From: Echinococcus granulosus
Taxonomy: Eukaryota; Platyhelminthes; Cestoda; Cyclophyllidea; Taeniidae
Reading direction: 5' to 3'
Assembly: GCF_000524195.1 (NCBI RefSeq)
Contig: NW_020170533.1
Location: 45,221-109,220, forward strand
Length of the DNA stretch: 64,000 bases
Shown here piece by piece: positions 1 through 11,565 of the stretch (position 1 is its first letter; each line of letters starts with the position of its first letter). Both the position numbers and the translations under genes were made by a program. Below the pieces are notes generated by a model. The model made no database searches and was not told the origin of the DNA. It worked only from the letters and a program-made list of their open reading frames with translations.

Positions 1-1490
1 CATGACAGGAAAAGAATTAGCAGTAATGATAAAGTGATCTAACAAAATAAGAGCTCATTTAACAGTGGCAAATCCAGGGCTGTTCTACAGAATCGGATTA
101 AAAGCGTTGACCAGAGAGGGCCTTGCGTGTTCCCTCACGCGTCGTCTTCTAAAAGTGATTAGCTGGGTGTTTTCACATTACGTTAACCCTAGCTAACTTA
201 TTAACAGACATGATTACAACACTGACTCTTCGTTGATGTCTATCATGCCATGTACAAGAACCATCTGGAACAGGCTGAGCCACCATTTCAAAAGTTGTAT
301 TGTATCGCAACTTGGGTCCTCTCTTAAGTTGTAAAAAGCTGAAATAACGCAAGAGAAGATGTTTCACCAACGCAGAGAAGGGTTCGGAAGCTACTAGCCA
401 GTCGCGAATGCAATGCCATAGAGCGTTAGTGCAAACACCAAAGACTGAAGTGGCCGCACAGTTAAAAATGCAGCTAAGCAAAATGTCCAGTCGCCAGTGA
501 GTTAAAGTGAATTTTAGCTTATGACACCGAAGGTGGATAGAATAAAAACACGTAGAGCACGTAGGTTGGTGGCTTACGCTAAAGATTTAATTAAGTCCCA
601 CAGTCGGGTAGAATAGAAGATTTTGTTCTAAGTAGTCCAAAGAAATGATGATTCACTCTGCTTGACTAAACTTGTTAGAATAAACGATGGCATCGTATGT
701 TTGTTTGAATACTCCTTGACCGGGTGGCAAGTGGACCGTACGGATCAACCTTGTACACCGGAAGATGCCATTGACCCGCCAAGGCGGAGGCAAACACAAC
801 TTCCTTTACAACCGCCAACCAGTCCTCTTCATATGAAGTGGAAGTAGAAGTGGAAAGCAAACACACCGTCACTAAATGATGGATTTATCCGCACTGAAAT
901 GACCTCTGCTGCAAACGGTAAGGAGGCGGTTTGCACTCTGCATTCTTGAACAACCCGGCAGACAATCGTCGTAAGATAGGCAACCTCTTTCCATAACTTC
1001 ACTTATAATCAGTTCGCTTTCGCAGATGCAACATCGCTTACTAGTACAGAAGCGTAATGAGCTTTTGTTGACGTGTGCAAGCTTAGGTGCGGAGTCCAGC
1101 AAAAATAAGCTGTCCAAAATATGCTCCCGTTATCAGCAAGTAACAATGGTTTAGTGATTTCCAAATGATCCTGAGGTAAAGCTCAGTTTGCGTTTGCTCT
1201 TGTTTTCTGTCAGGTGAGATTGTTAGTGATAAAAGCAAGCTTTCCACCTCTGTTTGGTGTATACCGATGGGAGGAAGCACAACTTTCCACTGCTTTGGCC
1301 AGCGTTTTGTGCCCTGCGTTGAGTTCTAACAATGAAAGATTTGGTGATGACCCTTGTCACCAATTGTAAAAAAGTCTTCATGGAAGTTAAACTCAAGGCT
1401 TTGACTGCATTTTTAACCCTTTATTAGTTTCAAACGTCAACGTCACATTTCATGACTGATACTCAATGATGTAATTAATCGGGTATGGGG
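1..1490. other. no gene recognised
   Basis: No reading frame here has flanking splice signals or a recognisable motif. The sequence is moderately AT-rich and looks like decayed repeat. The next 600 bases contain recognisable copies of the repeats described below, so this stretch may be older material of the same kind, but I see no direct match. Confidence 0.5.
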
Positions 1491-1700
1491 TGAGTAGTCA
1501 GACACAGTGGAATCGAAACAGCAAAAAGAAAGTGAATTACTCGTGGCCTGTGCAGACATAAGTGGTCATCGGCAAGCTCATTTATTTTGCGTTTGCAATC
1601 CGCTAAGGGCTGCAGTTGTAATGGTGCTCCACCATCCCGGTCAGTGGAGAACAGGCACGGAATATGAGAGGCACCAGCCTAATCATATGTGAACTAAGGG
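1491..1700 (-). pseudogene. family P relic, 3' end of gene
   Basis: Read on the minus strand this matches the 3' end of the model at 15705-16764. First comes a STDRD-like stretch (compare STDKDR in the other copies). Then comes an intron-like piece sharing the GCCRATGACCACTT signature. After an AG acceptor comes a tail that translates LSFCCFDSTVSD, resembling LFCCCF...D in the better copies. The stop codon of the other copies is replaced by a sense codon, and the upstream exons are not recognisable. A related stretch is at 11357-11460 (-). Confidence 0.45.
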
Positions 1701-1910
1701 ATTAGATTTTGTAATTCCCTGCCAGATCCAACGTTTTTTTCCTTCTAGCTCTCTACTTCCCCTTCCGATTCTCTACTCTGCCTTCTCCCAGATCTTTGCA
1801 ATTCACGCATGGTGTCCCAGCTCCGCGTGTGTCTGGTCCGAGGTAAAGCATGCGGTGATACCAAACCATTGCTGATTATCCTCTCGAGTCGGAATTTGCT
1901 TAGTCAGTAA

Positions 1911-2139
1911 CGCATTCACCTACTCACTTACCTATCTATTTATTTATCCACTCATCCATCTATCTGTCTGCCTGTCTCTGCCAATGTGTCCGATGGCTTG
2001 GTTGTTACCCTCACCTCTTCATTTAATTGCCTAAATCCATCCCTCTGCCACCGCGCCATCGCATTGACATCAGCACCACACCCAGAAGTAATAAGACGTA
2101 TCAGGGCGTCAAACACTCAAATGTAATTGCCGACAAATT
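1911..2139 (+). repeat. repeat beta, 3' half
   Basis: This aligns by eye with 15432-15680 on the same strand. Shared landmarks are the TCTATC-rich stretch, GTCCGATGGCTTGG, a CATC..TCTTCATYTAA block, the CCCTGCCACC block, and the ending AGTCAAATGTAATTGCSGACA. It is one member of a dispersed repeat with further copies near 11.1 and 19.5 kb and an inverted one near 7.3 kb. Confidence 0.6.
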
Positions 2140-2270
2140 TGTAAATGATGAGGAAGTAATCAACCAGTCAACCGATATGCCAAATTAAAATTATTATTTG
2201 AATATCATGCACATGTTGACAACGAACGATTCAGCGAAAATTGGGGTACAACTGGAGAGGGGCTACTTAT
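2140..2270 (+). pseudogene. family P relic, first-exon fragment
   Basis: The 5' flank motif AGTCAACCGATATGCCAA precedes an ATG at 2207 that opens MHMLTTNDSAKIGVQLE. This parallels the first exons MRMLMASDSEKSAVQV (16764, minus) and MRMMTSSDFEVTAAQL (6102, plus). The frame closes soon after and no downstream exon follows in register, so it is a fragment rather than a gene. Confidence 0.5.
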
Positions 2271-5200
2271 GGTGACTTTGATAGCTTTATCTCGCGGTAT
2301 TATAGACAACTCATGACACTTCCCAGCTGCAAACTTCATCAGGTGGCAAGAGGAATCGGTATTTATACCGTGGAGATTCTCGATCGCAATGAGTGGTCGA
2401 GATGCATGTCCAAACTGGACAGTTGTTGGTGATGAGCTACGCAAAGCGTCTTCTCCTCTTTATCGTGTTTGTCTACCTTGTTATCAACGGATGAATCTGC
2501 TGGCCAGTGTCTGCTCATCCTGGTTGATGATGAGTTGGTATAGGGTAGCGGAGTCATCATCTTATTCGGTGTTTCGTGGGATACATGCATCTACGACGGT
2601 CTAACAGAGATTCAGTGGCAGGGCGCTGAGAATCTAAAATATTCCCTAGCCACTCAAACCTCTGTTCAACCGTTATAAACGCAGGTATCACACAAGACAC
2701 CGAGTTAGAACAACTCTGTGCTGCCTTATCCCCTCATCGCCACCAGCGCAAATATCCAGTATTTGAGTCTTCCACCATGCACTCCAATTCAGTGGAACGA
2801 ACAGACTGTCTAGGTAAGGGCATTTATATAGGTGGTATATATAGAGAGCAGGAAGCGCAGATCAGACTGATGCACGTTCAGAACACTCCTTCATCTCGGG
2901 GAATCTTGACGACCCTTTCATTACCAGACTCGCATTCACTGAAGCCTCTTCGTCCAAACGGCCCAAATGATCATTAATTACACCAATTTGACGTCATCGA
3001 ACTGCAAGAAAGAATTGGTTGATTAGGCCTTTGTGGTAACCTGTTCGACTTCTTCTTGATTTTAGGAAGGAGCATTCTTACATAATACTGTCAAGGTGAC
3101 TGTTGAAGCGACTGGAGCCTGTCAACAACTGTTAAAAGCAGATCCAATTTTCTAAACAAAGGGTGGTTCGTCTTTTGGCAGTTGTGAGGTTCGATGCTGT
3201 CTCATAATCGGAAAGTCTGCTTATCTCCAGTGCTACTTTGCTGTGAGGTCTGCTTCAGAGTAGATACCTCAATCATAAATAGACATCTGGAGGAGAATTG
3301 TTCGAAAGCGTTGAAATGGAAGACAGTGACACTGTCACTACTAATGTTCAGATTGATGTAATACTGGTAAAAAGTGTCCAATCCTGACCATTTGATTTTG
3401 TCATTATGCAAAGTCTGTAATGATGCAGGGGAGACTTGAATGATTCTCCACATTTTCGCCGCCAGCAAGAGACATGCACGAACCTCTCCGAGAGAGTCAT
3501 CTTAGAAGATAAGTTCAGTAGACTCCTCCATAACGCATACTTCACCTACAATTACATCTTCGTAAGAATTTCCCATTTTATAAAATCCTCATTGCTTATT
3601 TGACAGTTTGAAGTCAGCCAGGTTCCAAGTGAAGTGTAAAATTATGCAAGCTATCAATGTATTTGCATATTTCGACATGATCGAGGGTGCTGTCCCTGGT
3701 GTAAATCTTTGCAGGAACGCTCTGCATCCACTTCATTGTTTTAGGCTCCAGTACTCTGTTAATCGTACGGTATATAGCTGTCCACCTTGGGGATGCATCT
3801 TTGTTGGCGTTGCTCTAACTGATATCACTGTATCTACGGTGCTGGATTGTTGGTCAGTGGAAGACAGACTCGGTGTGGCTCTCGTGTTCTCCACTCAGCC
3901 ATACTCGTCTCTGGTTTACTCATTCCATTACCATGTCGCCTCTTCTGTCTTTTGGACTACGCCTCTCTGAAAGGAGCTGTGGAGGTGGAGAGCATTGCTA
4001 TCAAAACCATTCCTGTGGAAGACCCCTCTATCAAGACAGTTTTTCGTAGAAACCGAGAGCAATGTGGAGGCGCCATCGATCACCATTCTAAATCAACACT
4101 GTCCGTAGTAATGAAAAAACTCTTTAATCTGAAAGATCATGGTGATTACTTTATAAGACAATTGGTCAATAGTGCGTAGCAGTTCGCCAATCTCCATCGC
4201 CATGGCATGCTGATTTGACTGTTGGGGAAGATGCTCTCCGAGGAAGTCCACTAGCCTCCTGACACTCAGCATCTGCTCCGCCATTGATGGTGCATCTTCC
4301 TGCGACAGCGCATCCACTCCTGACGATCCTTTCTACAGGGATAAGAATAAGGATGAGAAAAGGTAAGCACGTGAATAATTTGAAGGGGACGGCAAAAGGA
4401 GTGATGGTTGAGAGCATCTGACCCCCCTCCCACATACAATCTAACACGGAGCGTAAGCTCTTCGATCTGCCCGCTAGCAGTTGACCTGACATCTGTTTGT
4501 CGAGAAATCAAATGTGGCTGGCGAGAAGGTGGAACAGATTGGCACCAGCGTTGCCAACTGAGAATGGGGTGGAAGAGAATGAGGAGGAGGACACCGACTC
4601 AGCCTCTGCCTCTCGGTCTAACCAGGCGGTGTAGAGCGCGACCACGTGGAACACGTGTGAAAGGCCAGGTGGAAGGCTCCACACCATGGCCAGAGGTATG
4701 GCAATAGCAGATAGACGTGCGCGAAAACAGTGGGAGTCAAGGCGTTAATCAGATCGACGGGAGGATTATTGCAGTAGCTAATCAAGGAAGGCACGACGCA
4801 GTAGTAGCCATTTCGCCAGCGGTGGAGGTGATAGTGGGACGATGACTCGAGTCCAGGCGGGTGGAGTGAAGAGTAGGTTCTCGTCCCCCTGCATATTATA
4901 GTAAAGGTAGTATGATTTCAACAGCGATACTCCTCTCTAGCTAGAAACGTAAACCAAATAGGAATGTGGGTGTCTAATTTTTATTCCACTAAAGTGTGGA
5001 GAAATGCACCTCACTTGTAAAAAAGACAAGAAGATACTTAACGCTGACACTGTTCATTGTAAGGAAGCCAAAATTTGGTGTCTTAGAATGCGAAGTCTGT
5101 GAATGCGCACCTTGCTGACGATATGTGGTGGAAGTTACATCTAAGTAAATGTGGAAAAAGCTTGGCCATGACACGCACATGTCGCCTGTTATTTCTGAGG

Positions 5201-5529
5201 CAATGTGACTCATAGAAGCAAGTCGTAAATGCAAATAAAATACATGGTTTGGCGTTAATGACACTGAGTTAACGGATTTAGGTTTCAGACTTGCAATTCC
5301 ACTCTCAATTTGCAAAGTACGCAACATCGACGACCCTGGGAGCAATACTTTAAAATGTCAAAATGATTTGCAGGTACAGCTCGACGACATGAAAAAAGAG
5401 AGATTTATCAGCCACCGAAGTAGTTCAGTACGAAGGCAAAGTAGCGACCTGACAGAACACCTGCAGTTTCATCTACGCCACCAAACAAGGTATGGGGAAG
5501 AAATGGACAATTCCCCTTCCCAAGGTGCA
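2271..5529. repeat. decayed repeats, no intact gene
   Basis: Open frames here (for example 3608-3970 plus) lack recognisable domains. At about 3857-3900 the minus strand resembles the SLSSTD region of family P (shared block TCAGTGGAAGACAGACTCGG), which suggests another very old copy. I see nothing else I can name. Confidence 0.35.
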
Positions 5530-7190
5530 CACAAACACCCTCAACTTATTGTCAGACGTCCACTTGCACACAGAGACACAAAAGCAACAGAACGACTGTT
5601 ACCCTATCTCAACGGCAACATTCGCCGCCTGGTGTTGAGACAAAGTAGGGCTATAGCACATCACTGGCGAGTAGACTGGAACACGCGGTACGGTAATAGT
5701 TTGGATTTCAGCAAATGTGTGGTGCTCAACTACTGCTGGACCTAAGTCAAATGCAGCCATCCAAAGTGCCAAAGTGCTCTTCACTAAGGACATGAAGGCT
5801 AAGGGTGAAAGGCGACTATTTTCTACCACCTTCGAACTAAATTGAGGCGAAGGATTAGCTGGGCATTGGTTTCACAGTCTACCATCCTAATGGATACCAT
5901 TTTGACTTGAATCGAACGATTTAAGTAGGTGGCTATTCCGACTTGGCCCCACCTCCTGCTTACTTGCGTTCACGACGACATGTGAAGCTCAAATCAAATT
6001 TTTAATTGATTGCAAGCAAGCGAGGAAGTAGTCAATCAGTCAGTCAATCGATAAGCCAAGTTGAAATTGACATTTGCACTTTGACCTTCGCCTTGAACAC
6101 TATGCGCATGATGACATCGAGCGATTTTGAAGTAACTGCAGCACAACTTGAGATGCAGCCGCCGTTTGCTCTCATGCACCTCCACTTCCTTTACAGCCAG
6201 TGGAGACGGGTCACACTTCGGCGCCTTATAAGCAAGGCGTACTGACCAGACCCACAACACAATTGCACTTGGTAAGGCTGACTTTCTGCTCCATTAGGTG
6301 CTCACAAATGGAAGACGGGTTGCTTACCTCATCAGTGCTCCTGATTTACCCCCTTGCAAGAGAACATCTGTCCGTAGTTGGCGGCAGTAGTGGAGGGCTT
6401 CACTCGGTGGCTGGTCCGATGTGGACTCTAACACCACAGTTACGACCATCACGTCCAAAGTCATCTCTGCAGCTTTTGCTGACGCTGATATCGAAGTCGA
6501 AGACGACACCAACGAAGCCAACACCTTTACTACCAGTGTCCGCATGGGAAGCACTGCCGCCATCATCAATCTAAGCGCCTACTGCTCGTTCTGAGCTTCC
6601 AAACAAAGCTATCGTCTCACCCTGCAATTTCATTTACTCTTCGCGAGGTTTTTAGCATTTACTCAACCTTCCTTATTCAAGTGCGAAGTAACCAGACCAG
6701 CAAAGGCACAATGTGGAGCAGATGGACCACGAGAAGCAAGAGTAGATGCAGCACCAAGAGAGGACGATGTTGAGAGAAAGAGGTAAGGATGATGAGAAGG
6801 AGGAGGAGGAGGAGGAAAAATTTGAGAGGTTTTGCACAGCAGGTACGGCAATAGGCAGTAACAGTGAGGTGGAGATCATCATTACGGGGTATTTCTTTTT
6901 TCTCGCCACCAACCCGTGGTGCAGGTCTCCAGGCAGCGTAGATTCCACATCGAATCTGTCGTCCGCTGATAAGGACAGGTGAAATACAGGCAGAGGAGTA
7001 CCAGTGTAACCAGCGTCACCCAAATCGCAGTCTTCGGTGCGTTGTACACATGCATGCAAATGATCTTTGCACACCTCTCCACAATCAGCTCGCTAATGAC
7101 CAAGTGCTTCTACTTTAGTGGCGCAAGTGTTTGCGGAGACGTCTGAGGAGTTTGTTCTGTTGCTGTTTCAAACGCGTTGCATCTGACTAG
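5530..7190 (+). pseudogene. family P copy with breaks
   Basis: This copy is in the opposite orientation to 15705-16764 and keeps the same exon order. The 5' flank 5700-6100 matches the flank upstream of the intact copy (about 16770-17180). Exon 1 starts at 6102 (MRMMTSSDFEVTAAQ, a short hydrophobic run, then an Arg-rich stretch) but hits an in-frame TGA at 6243, before the conserved donor GGTAAGGCT at 6272. The middle exon keeps an acidic run then FCTAGTAIGSN, ITGYFFFLATNPWC and STSNLSSADKD, though in shifted frames. The donor is after 7036. The last exon 7119-7190 is intact: WRKCLRRRL..LFCCCF ending in TAG. I call it a pseudogene because the frames do not join. Undetected small introns could rescue parts of it. 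Confidence 0.55.
6796..6822 (+). repeat. GAG-rich simple sequence
   Basis: A short purine run of GGA/GAG triplets encodes the Glu run inside the family P middle exon. Length changes in this run may explain the frame breaks in this copy. Confidence 0.7.
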
Positions 7191-7249
7191 TTGATTATCT
7201 GCCCAATTGGTTGTACAGACAAATATTTGTAAATAAATGTGATTGTTTG

Positions 7250-7390
7250 TTGTTTCACTCTGTCTTGTCACTGCTAGGTGTGGTGTGGATGGCAGTGCGA
7301 TGGGGTGATGGTATGGGGCAACATTTGGACAAATGGGTGAATGGAGGATTGTCCCAACCTAGTCATCGGATAAATAGGCAGGCAAGGCAA
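7250..7390 (-). repeat. repeat beta, inverted copy
   Basis: On the minus strand this carries the CACCCATTTGTCC and CATCGCACTGCCATCCACACC blocks that match CATCGCACCGCTATCCACACC at about 11220 on the plus strand. Only the 3' portion of the repeat is recognisable. Confidence 0.4.
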
Positions 7391-8334
7391 CAGGCATTCA
7401 AACAGATTGATAATGGAGTTGGGCAGTTGGATGAGGCGAATGAGCGTTTAAACCGGAAGGGAAATCATCCAATGCAATGCATCGATATGTGGCTGAACAA
7501 CTTGATTCTGCAAATTTCGCTTTCATGAAGGAATTCGTCTCTCTCAACTAAATAACCTGACTCTTAACGTAGTCACCTCATATCCATATTAGGTTCGCCT
7601 TCCCTCCCAACTGCCTATTCCCCTTCATATATCCGTTTGATAGGCACCTTAGCAATGGTAGTACGCACTGAAAGGGTGGTAGTCATCAGATGGAGAAGGA
7701 GCAGCTCAAGAATTGTGGAGGATGAGGTGAGGTGCCAACTCAAATCATTTCACAGGCGAGCTTTTCTCATCAAAATGCCCTCCTCTTTTACTTCTTTCTC
7801 TTCCTCCCCTTCTTCCACATCACCCTCATCACCAATGCCATCATCTCGAAAATGAACTCCGTCTGGTCATTCTGACAATAATGGGAAAACAATCCCTCCT
7901 TTGCCATCATTATGATTATTAGTCTTCCAGTAGAAGAGATTGTCTGCACTACAAATAATTTAACACGCGTTTTGGTTGGTATCATGGCTTTTGGCTCGCT
8001 GGTCATTAATGCCATTTCGTCAACTTACTTGGCATTTCCATCCTCATTCATTGAGTGTAGAAGGCGTCTCCAGCCAACTTTCACTTCCTGCCTAACTACC
8101 AATGGGCAGACCTGTTTACGCGACTGTGTTTATTTTTAAAATATGCAAGGAGCGAGGAAACGCCTGCATTTTTTGTCAAATGTGGATGCTTTGCATCGAA
8201 ATGTGCAGTCAAATGAGGCTGTGCATTTAGTGTTTACCTACTGCTAGGCATTAAACCGTCAGAACATCAAAGTATGCGTCCACAAATAATTGGGAGATTG
8301 TAGAGTGGCAACAAGCTCTCAAACTACAACTTTA
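7391..8334. other. no gene recognised
   Basis: On the minus strand, 7770-7870 encodes an acidic stretch (GDEGDVEEGEEEKEVKEEG) reminiscent of the Glu-rich part of family P. The conserved C-terminal motifs are absent, so I do not call a gene. A hydrophobic stretch near 7960-8040 (plus) has no supporting splice signals. Confidence 0.3.
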
Positions 8335-8620
8335 AAGCATCATTCAAACTCCTCGTCCTAACGTCTAACAGTCATTCGTTCTGTCACTATCACAATGCGC
8401 CTCTTCAGCTCATCCGTCACCTGTCATGGGGTGAAATGAAACCAGTCAGTAAGGCGCAGAACTCAGGCATCAAGATGTGAGTCCACCACACAGCAAAAGC
8501 ACACAAACCAATAAACAGACAGACATAGGGACAAAACACCCACCTTACTTCCTAAATCCATTCCAAATACAGGCAACACCTGGAAGAACCATTCAAATCG
8601 AGTCTCAGACGTGCGTGGTG
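8335..8620 (+). repeat. dispersed repeat gamma, copy 1
   Basis: This aligns by eye with 9695-10010 on the same strand. Shared features are CATTCGTT near the start, an ATG-CGCCTCTT block, AARCCAGTCAGTA, and CACAAGCACACAA followed by GACAGRCAGACATA. In this copy the short frame from the ATG closes after about 14 codons. Confidence 0.5.
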
Positions 8621-9694
8621 AGTGGCTATGGAGCACTCGATGGACGTCTGCAAGTTGTAGAGAAGAAAGGCAATGATTTGCAAAGTCCCCTTAATGCAAA
8701 GTCAGACATCTTTCGTGCACTTGCTCCGATTTCACCAAAGATGAGTGGCGACAAGCCCACAGTAACAGGGAAGAGTGAGTATTTAGTAGATGGTATGCGC
8801 GAATTACCTGAAGGAGGTTTACTCCGCATTAGATGAAGCATCTTTGCCCTCCATAGTACCTTCCTTACACTACCTTCCTTTCCCTTTCGTTTGAACTGCA
8901 ATATCACCTCATGTTGAGTAGATGTGTTGGTTGCCTGCAATGCCAGCTTGTCCGCTTCAAGGGTAAAGTTGACATGGGTTGCGAAGATGAAACAGAGGCC
9001 TGCCCTCTAGTTTCCTGCATAGTAATTGGAGAAGGTGTGGCATTTGTCAGCAGATCGTAAGGGATGAGGAAGCACTACTTTTTATGGCAAACAAAGAAAA
9101 ATCTACTCAGTCACCTCCAATCCGACTCGACACTGTGCTCCGTGTCTGCGTGCACCAAAGTGTACATGCGTGTGCATGTCCTATTGTGCGGATGTGAAAG
9201 GTGAAATGTTGGACAAAACGTCAAATGGAAATTGTTCACTGCCTTGAGGTCAGACAAAGCTAGCTGTTGAGACCTGTCTGCACGGAACAACTTGACAAAA
9301 ACTGCGGGTGGGTAAAAAAACTGCCTTTTTTACCAACTCCTCCACCTCCTCTTCCGCCTTTACCTCCACCTCCTCCTCATTGGCCAGTTGTGCGGTGAGC
9401 AGTGCATGGTCTTCGGTTGCCTTCGTGTGGAAGTGTAATAATGACCGAAATGGTAATATTACTTCCTTTCCACCGTCACAACGATAAATCGGAGTGCACT
9501 TCCGAGACATTGGTGAAGGTAAATTTGATACATTTTGCTTTATTATGTACAACGCTGATGAGGAGTGAGAAGAGCTGGAAAATATCAAGAACAGCGAAGT
9601 ATCCGTGTACTTGTAATCCATACAACCTCCCCATAACTGAGAGATCGTGAAGCAGCAGTAGATTATCAAAAAAAAGCAAATTCAAAGCATTACC
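8621..9694. other. no gene recognised
   Basis: I see no recognisable product. The minus strand at about 9310-9380 encodes a Glu/Val-rich run (EEEVEVKAEEEVEELVKK), produced by a CCT/CCA simple-sequence stretch on the plus strand. Confidence 0.4.
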
Positions 9695-10010
9695 TCAGCT
9701 ACTCTCTCATTCGTTGAGTCACTTAGTTAGTGTCGATCATTCATTCGGTTACTCGCATGAAGCGCCTCTTTCTATTAGCGGTTATCATTCATCGAGGTGG
9801 ATTGAAGCCAGTCAGTAGTAGAATGAAGACTGCATTCAAACCTCAGGATGTGATTTTATCACACATCACAAGCACACAATCCAACAAACTGACTGACAGG
9901 CAGACATAAATCCCATCATATTCCCCAAATGCAAATCAAATGGGTGCTTTTAAACGGGACCGCAACACCACCTGTGAGAGAGAAGTCAGTAGACTCGAGT
10001 GTATAGATGT
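9695..10010 (+). repeat. dispersed repeat gamma, copy 2
   Basis: This is the second copy of the repeat at 8335-8620. Here the shared ATG (9757) opens a 50-codon frame starting MKRLFLLAVII, which looks like the start of a signal peptide and ends at a TAA near 9909. Because the other copy is closed and no downstream exon is evident, I record it as a repeat and not as a gene. Confidence 0.5.
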
Positions 10011-10819
10011 GGCGCCCGACCATGAGCAGCAGGAGTTTATACTAACACTGACATGCAACTGTGAAAACGAGGTTGTAACAAGGGTTGGAGGTGACGCTGA
10101 TGGAATCAGACACTCACCTCAGTCGTCGGATGCACTGCGATTGCGTTAGTCAACAATGATGGTAGTTAATGGTACTTACTGATTAGTTGATAGTGTCTAC
10201 CCACCTGTCTGCCCACACCAGCCTCGGCCACCTTCCAGCCAATGTCTCACCTGCCTATGCTATTTCTCATGCCTATCCAGTATGTCATGTACCAGCCTTC
10301 CATGATTAACTGATGATCGCCACTTGGAAGACGTGATGTGGTATGTCCCATCACTTCACCTGCCATTCAATGTCATCTCAACGTGCAAATCCTCTCGCTT
10401 GTCAGTTTTGTGGAAGTTGGTTTGCAGTCTTGCAATGTTCTGCTGTGAACGGAAGAGGACAATGTCCGTTGTCAGATTGAGTGAAGTGAAGTGATGGCAA
10501 TTGGGGCCTCAAATCATTCGTCGTGCTTCTGAACCTGCACTTTCACAAGCTAACATTTACCACCCTGCCACTGCTTACTATCATTATCAAGTCACATCGC
10601 AAATGGAGATGTGATAGAGGAGAGGGAGAGTTAGGGGAAAAATTGAAACTAAAATGTAGTTGATTTTCCAAAGGCAAGGGCCGGGTTGATCGCTTTTTGT
10701 GACTTGCGCTTATATGGTATCGGAATTCGCAGCCCCAATTCCTTTGGTTACATTCTGGTTCATCGGTCAGAGGTAAATGAGGGAAATAAGTTTAGCAAGA
10801 TATAAATTGTTGAGTTCAT
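10011..10819. other. no gene recognised
   Basis: No open frame has support from splice sites or homology, and no strong internal repeat is visible. Confidence 0.4.
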
Positions 10820-11022
10820 TAGACTACTTCCACCAGGATGCAACACCCATTCTCCATGTCGCTTTACCAACTACAAGTGAATTCGGTTTTATGGATCACG
10901 GTTGGTGGTGCCTTTCCGATACTTCACTTTTTCTTCACCAGGGTGAGCCACCATCGAGATTGCCTCGCCAAAGGAAGTATACGTTTTGAGAAATGTAACT
11001 CTCAAACAGTGCTGATTGCAGA
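10820..11022 (+). pseudogene. possible family P-like first exon
   Basis: An ATG at 10838 opens a frame that contains a hydrophobic stretch (VLWITVGGAFPILHFFF). It is followed by a consensus donor (ACCAGG then GTGAGC, near 10940) and a basic stretch. The position of ILHF before basic residues resembles the intact family P first exon (MILHFVYGRWRRD). Downstream the sequence runs into a repeat beta copy. The resemblance is modest. Confidence 0.3.
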
Positions 11023-11300
11023 AAGACCTGACGAGTGCACAATGTGCAGCGGTGTGGAAGCTTCCGAGAGGAGAACACATTTTCCACTTCGCACAGGAAA
11101 TCTAGGCGGTGGAATTCACTTACCTCCCACAAATCAACATATTTATGTATCTATCTATCCATCTCACAGCATGGTTCCTCTCTTCACCCATTCCGCAAAG
11201 GTTGCCCACTACCACCACCTCATCGCACCGCTATCCACACCACACCCACATCAGCGATGGCAAGTTGGAGTGGAACAACAAACAATCCCATTTCATAGCT
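11023..11300 (+). repeat. repeat beta copy
   Basis: This shares GACGAGTGCACAATGTGCAGC, GGTGTGGAAGC..CCGAGAGGAGAAC and GGTGGAATTYACTT with 15330-15430 and, more weakly, 19530-19630, followed by the TCTATC-rich tract. The 3' half also matches 1911-2139. Confidence 0.5.
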
Positions 11301-11339
11301 GATACTCATTGGCAAATTCAATTGGACTCTGGATTAACT

Positions 11340-11460
11340 AATCAGATACATCGGGATTAGAACGCCAAAAAAGAAAACAAATTCACCGTGGCCTTTGCAG
11401 TTGCAAGTTGTCATTAGCAAGCTCATTCTGTTCAACTGTGCGAAGTTCATTTAATCCGTG
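11340..11460 (-). pseudogene. family P relic, 3' end
   Basis: On the minus strand this matches 1491-1600. It shares GCTTGCYRATGAC, GCAAAGGCCACGRTGA and a TTCTTTTTT-GG block that corresponds to the CC-containing C-terminal tail of family P. The tail is frame-broken here. The 100-N gap follows immediately on the plus-strand side. Confidence 0.35.
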
Positions 11461-11465
11461 GTGTG

Positions 11466-11565
11466 NNNNNNNNNNNNNNNNNNNNNNNNNNNNNNNNNNN
11501 NNNNNNNNNNNNNNNNNNNNNNNNNNNNNNNNNNNNNNNNNNNNNNNNNNNNNNNNNNNNNNNNN
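11466..11565. other. assembly gap, 100 N
   Basis: A run of exactly 100 N, the usual placeholder for a scaffold gap of unknown true size. Confidence 0.98.

Noticed and set aside
3608..3970. 120-codon plus-strand frame
   Set aside because: The minus strand of the same stretch resembles family P and no motif supports the plus frame.
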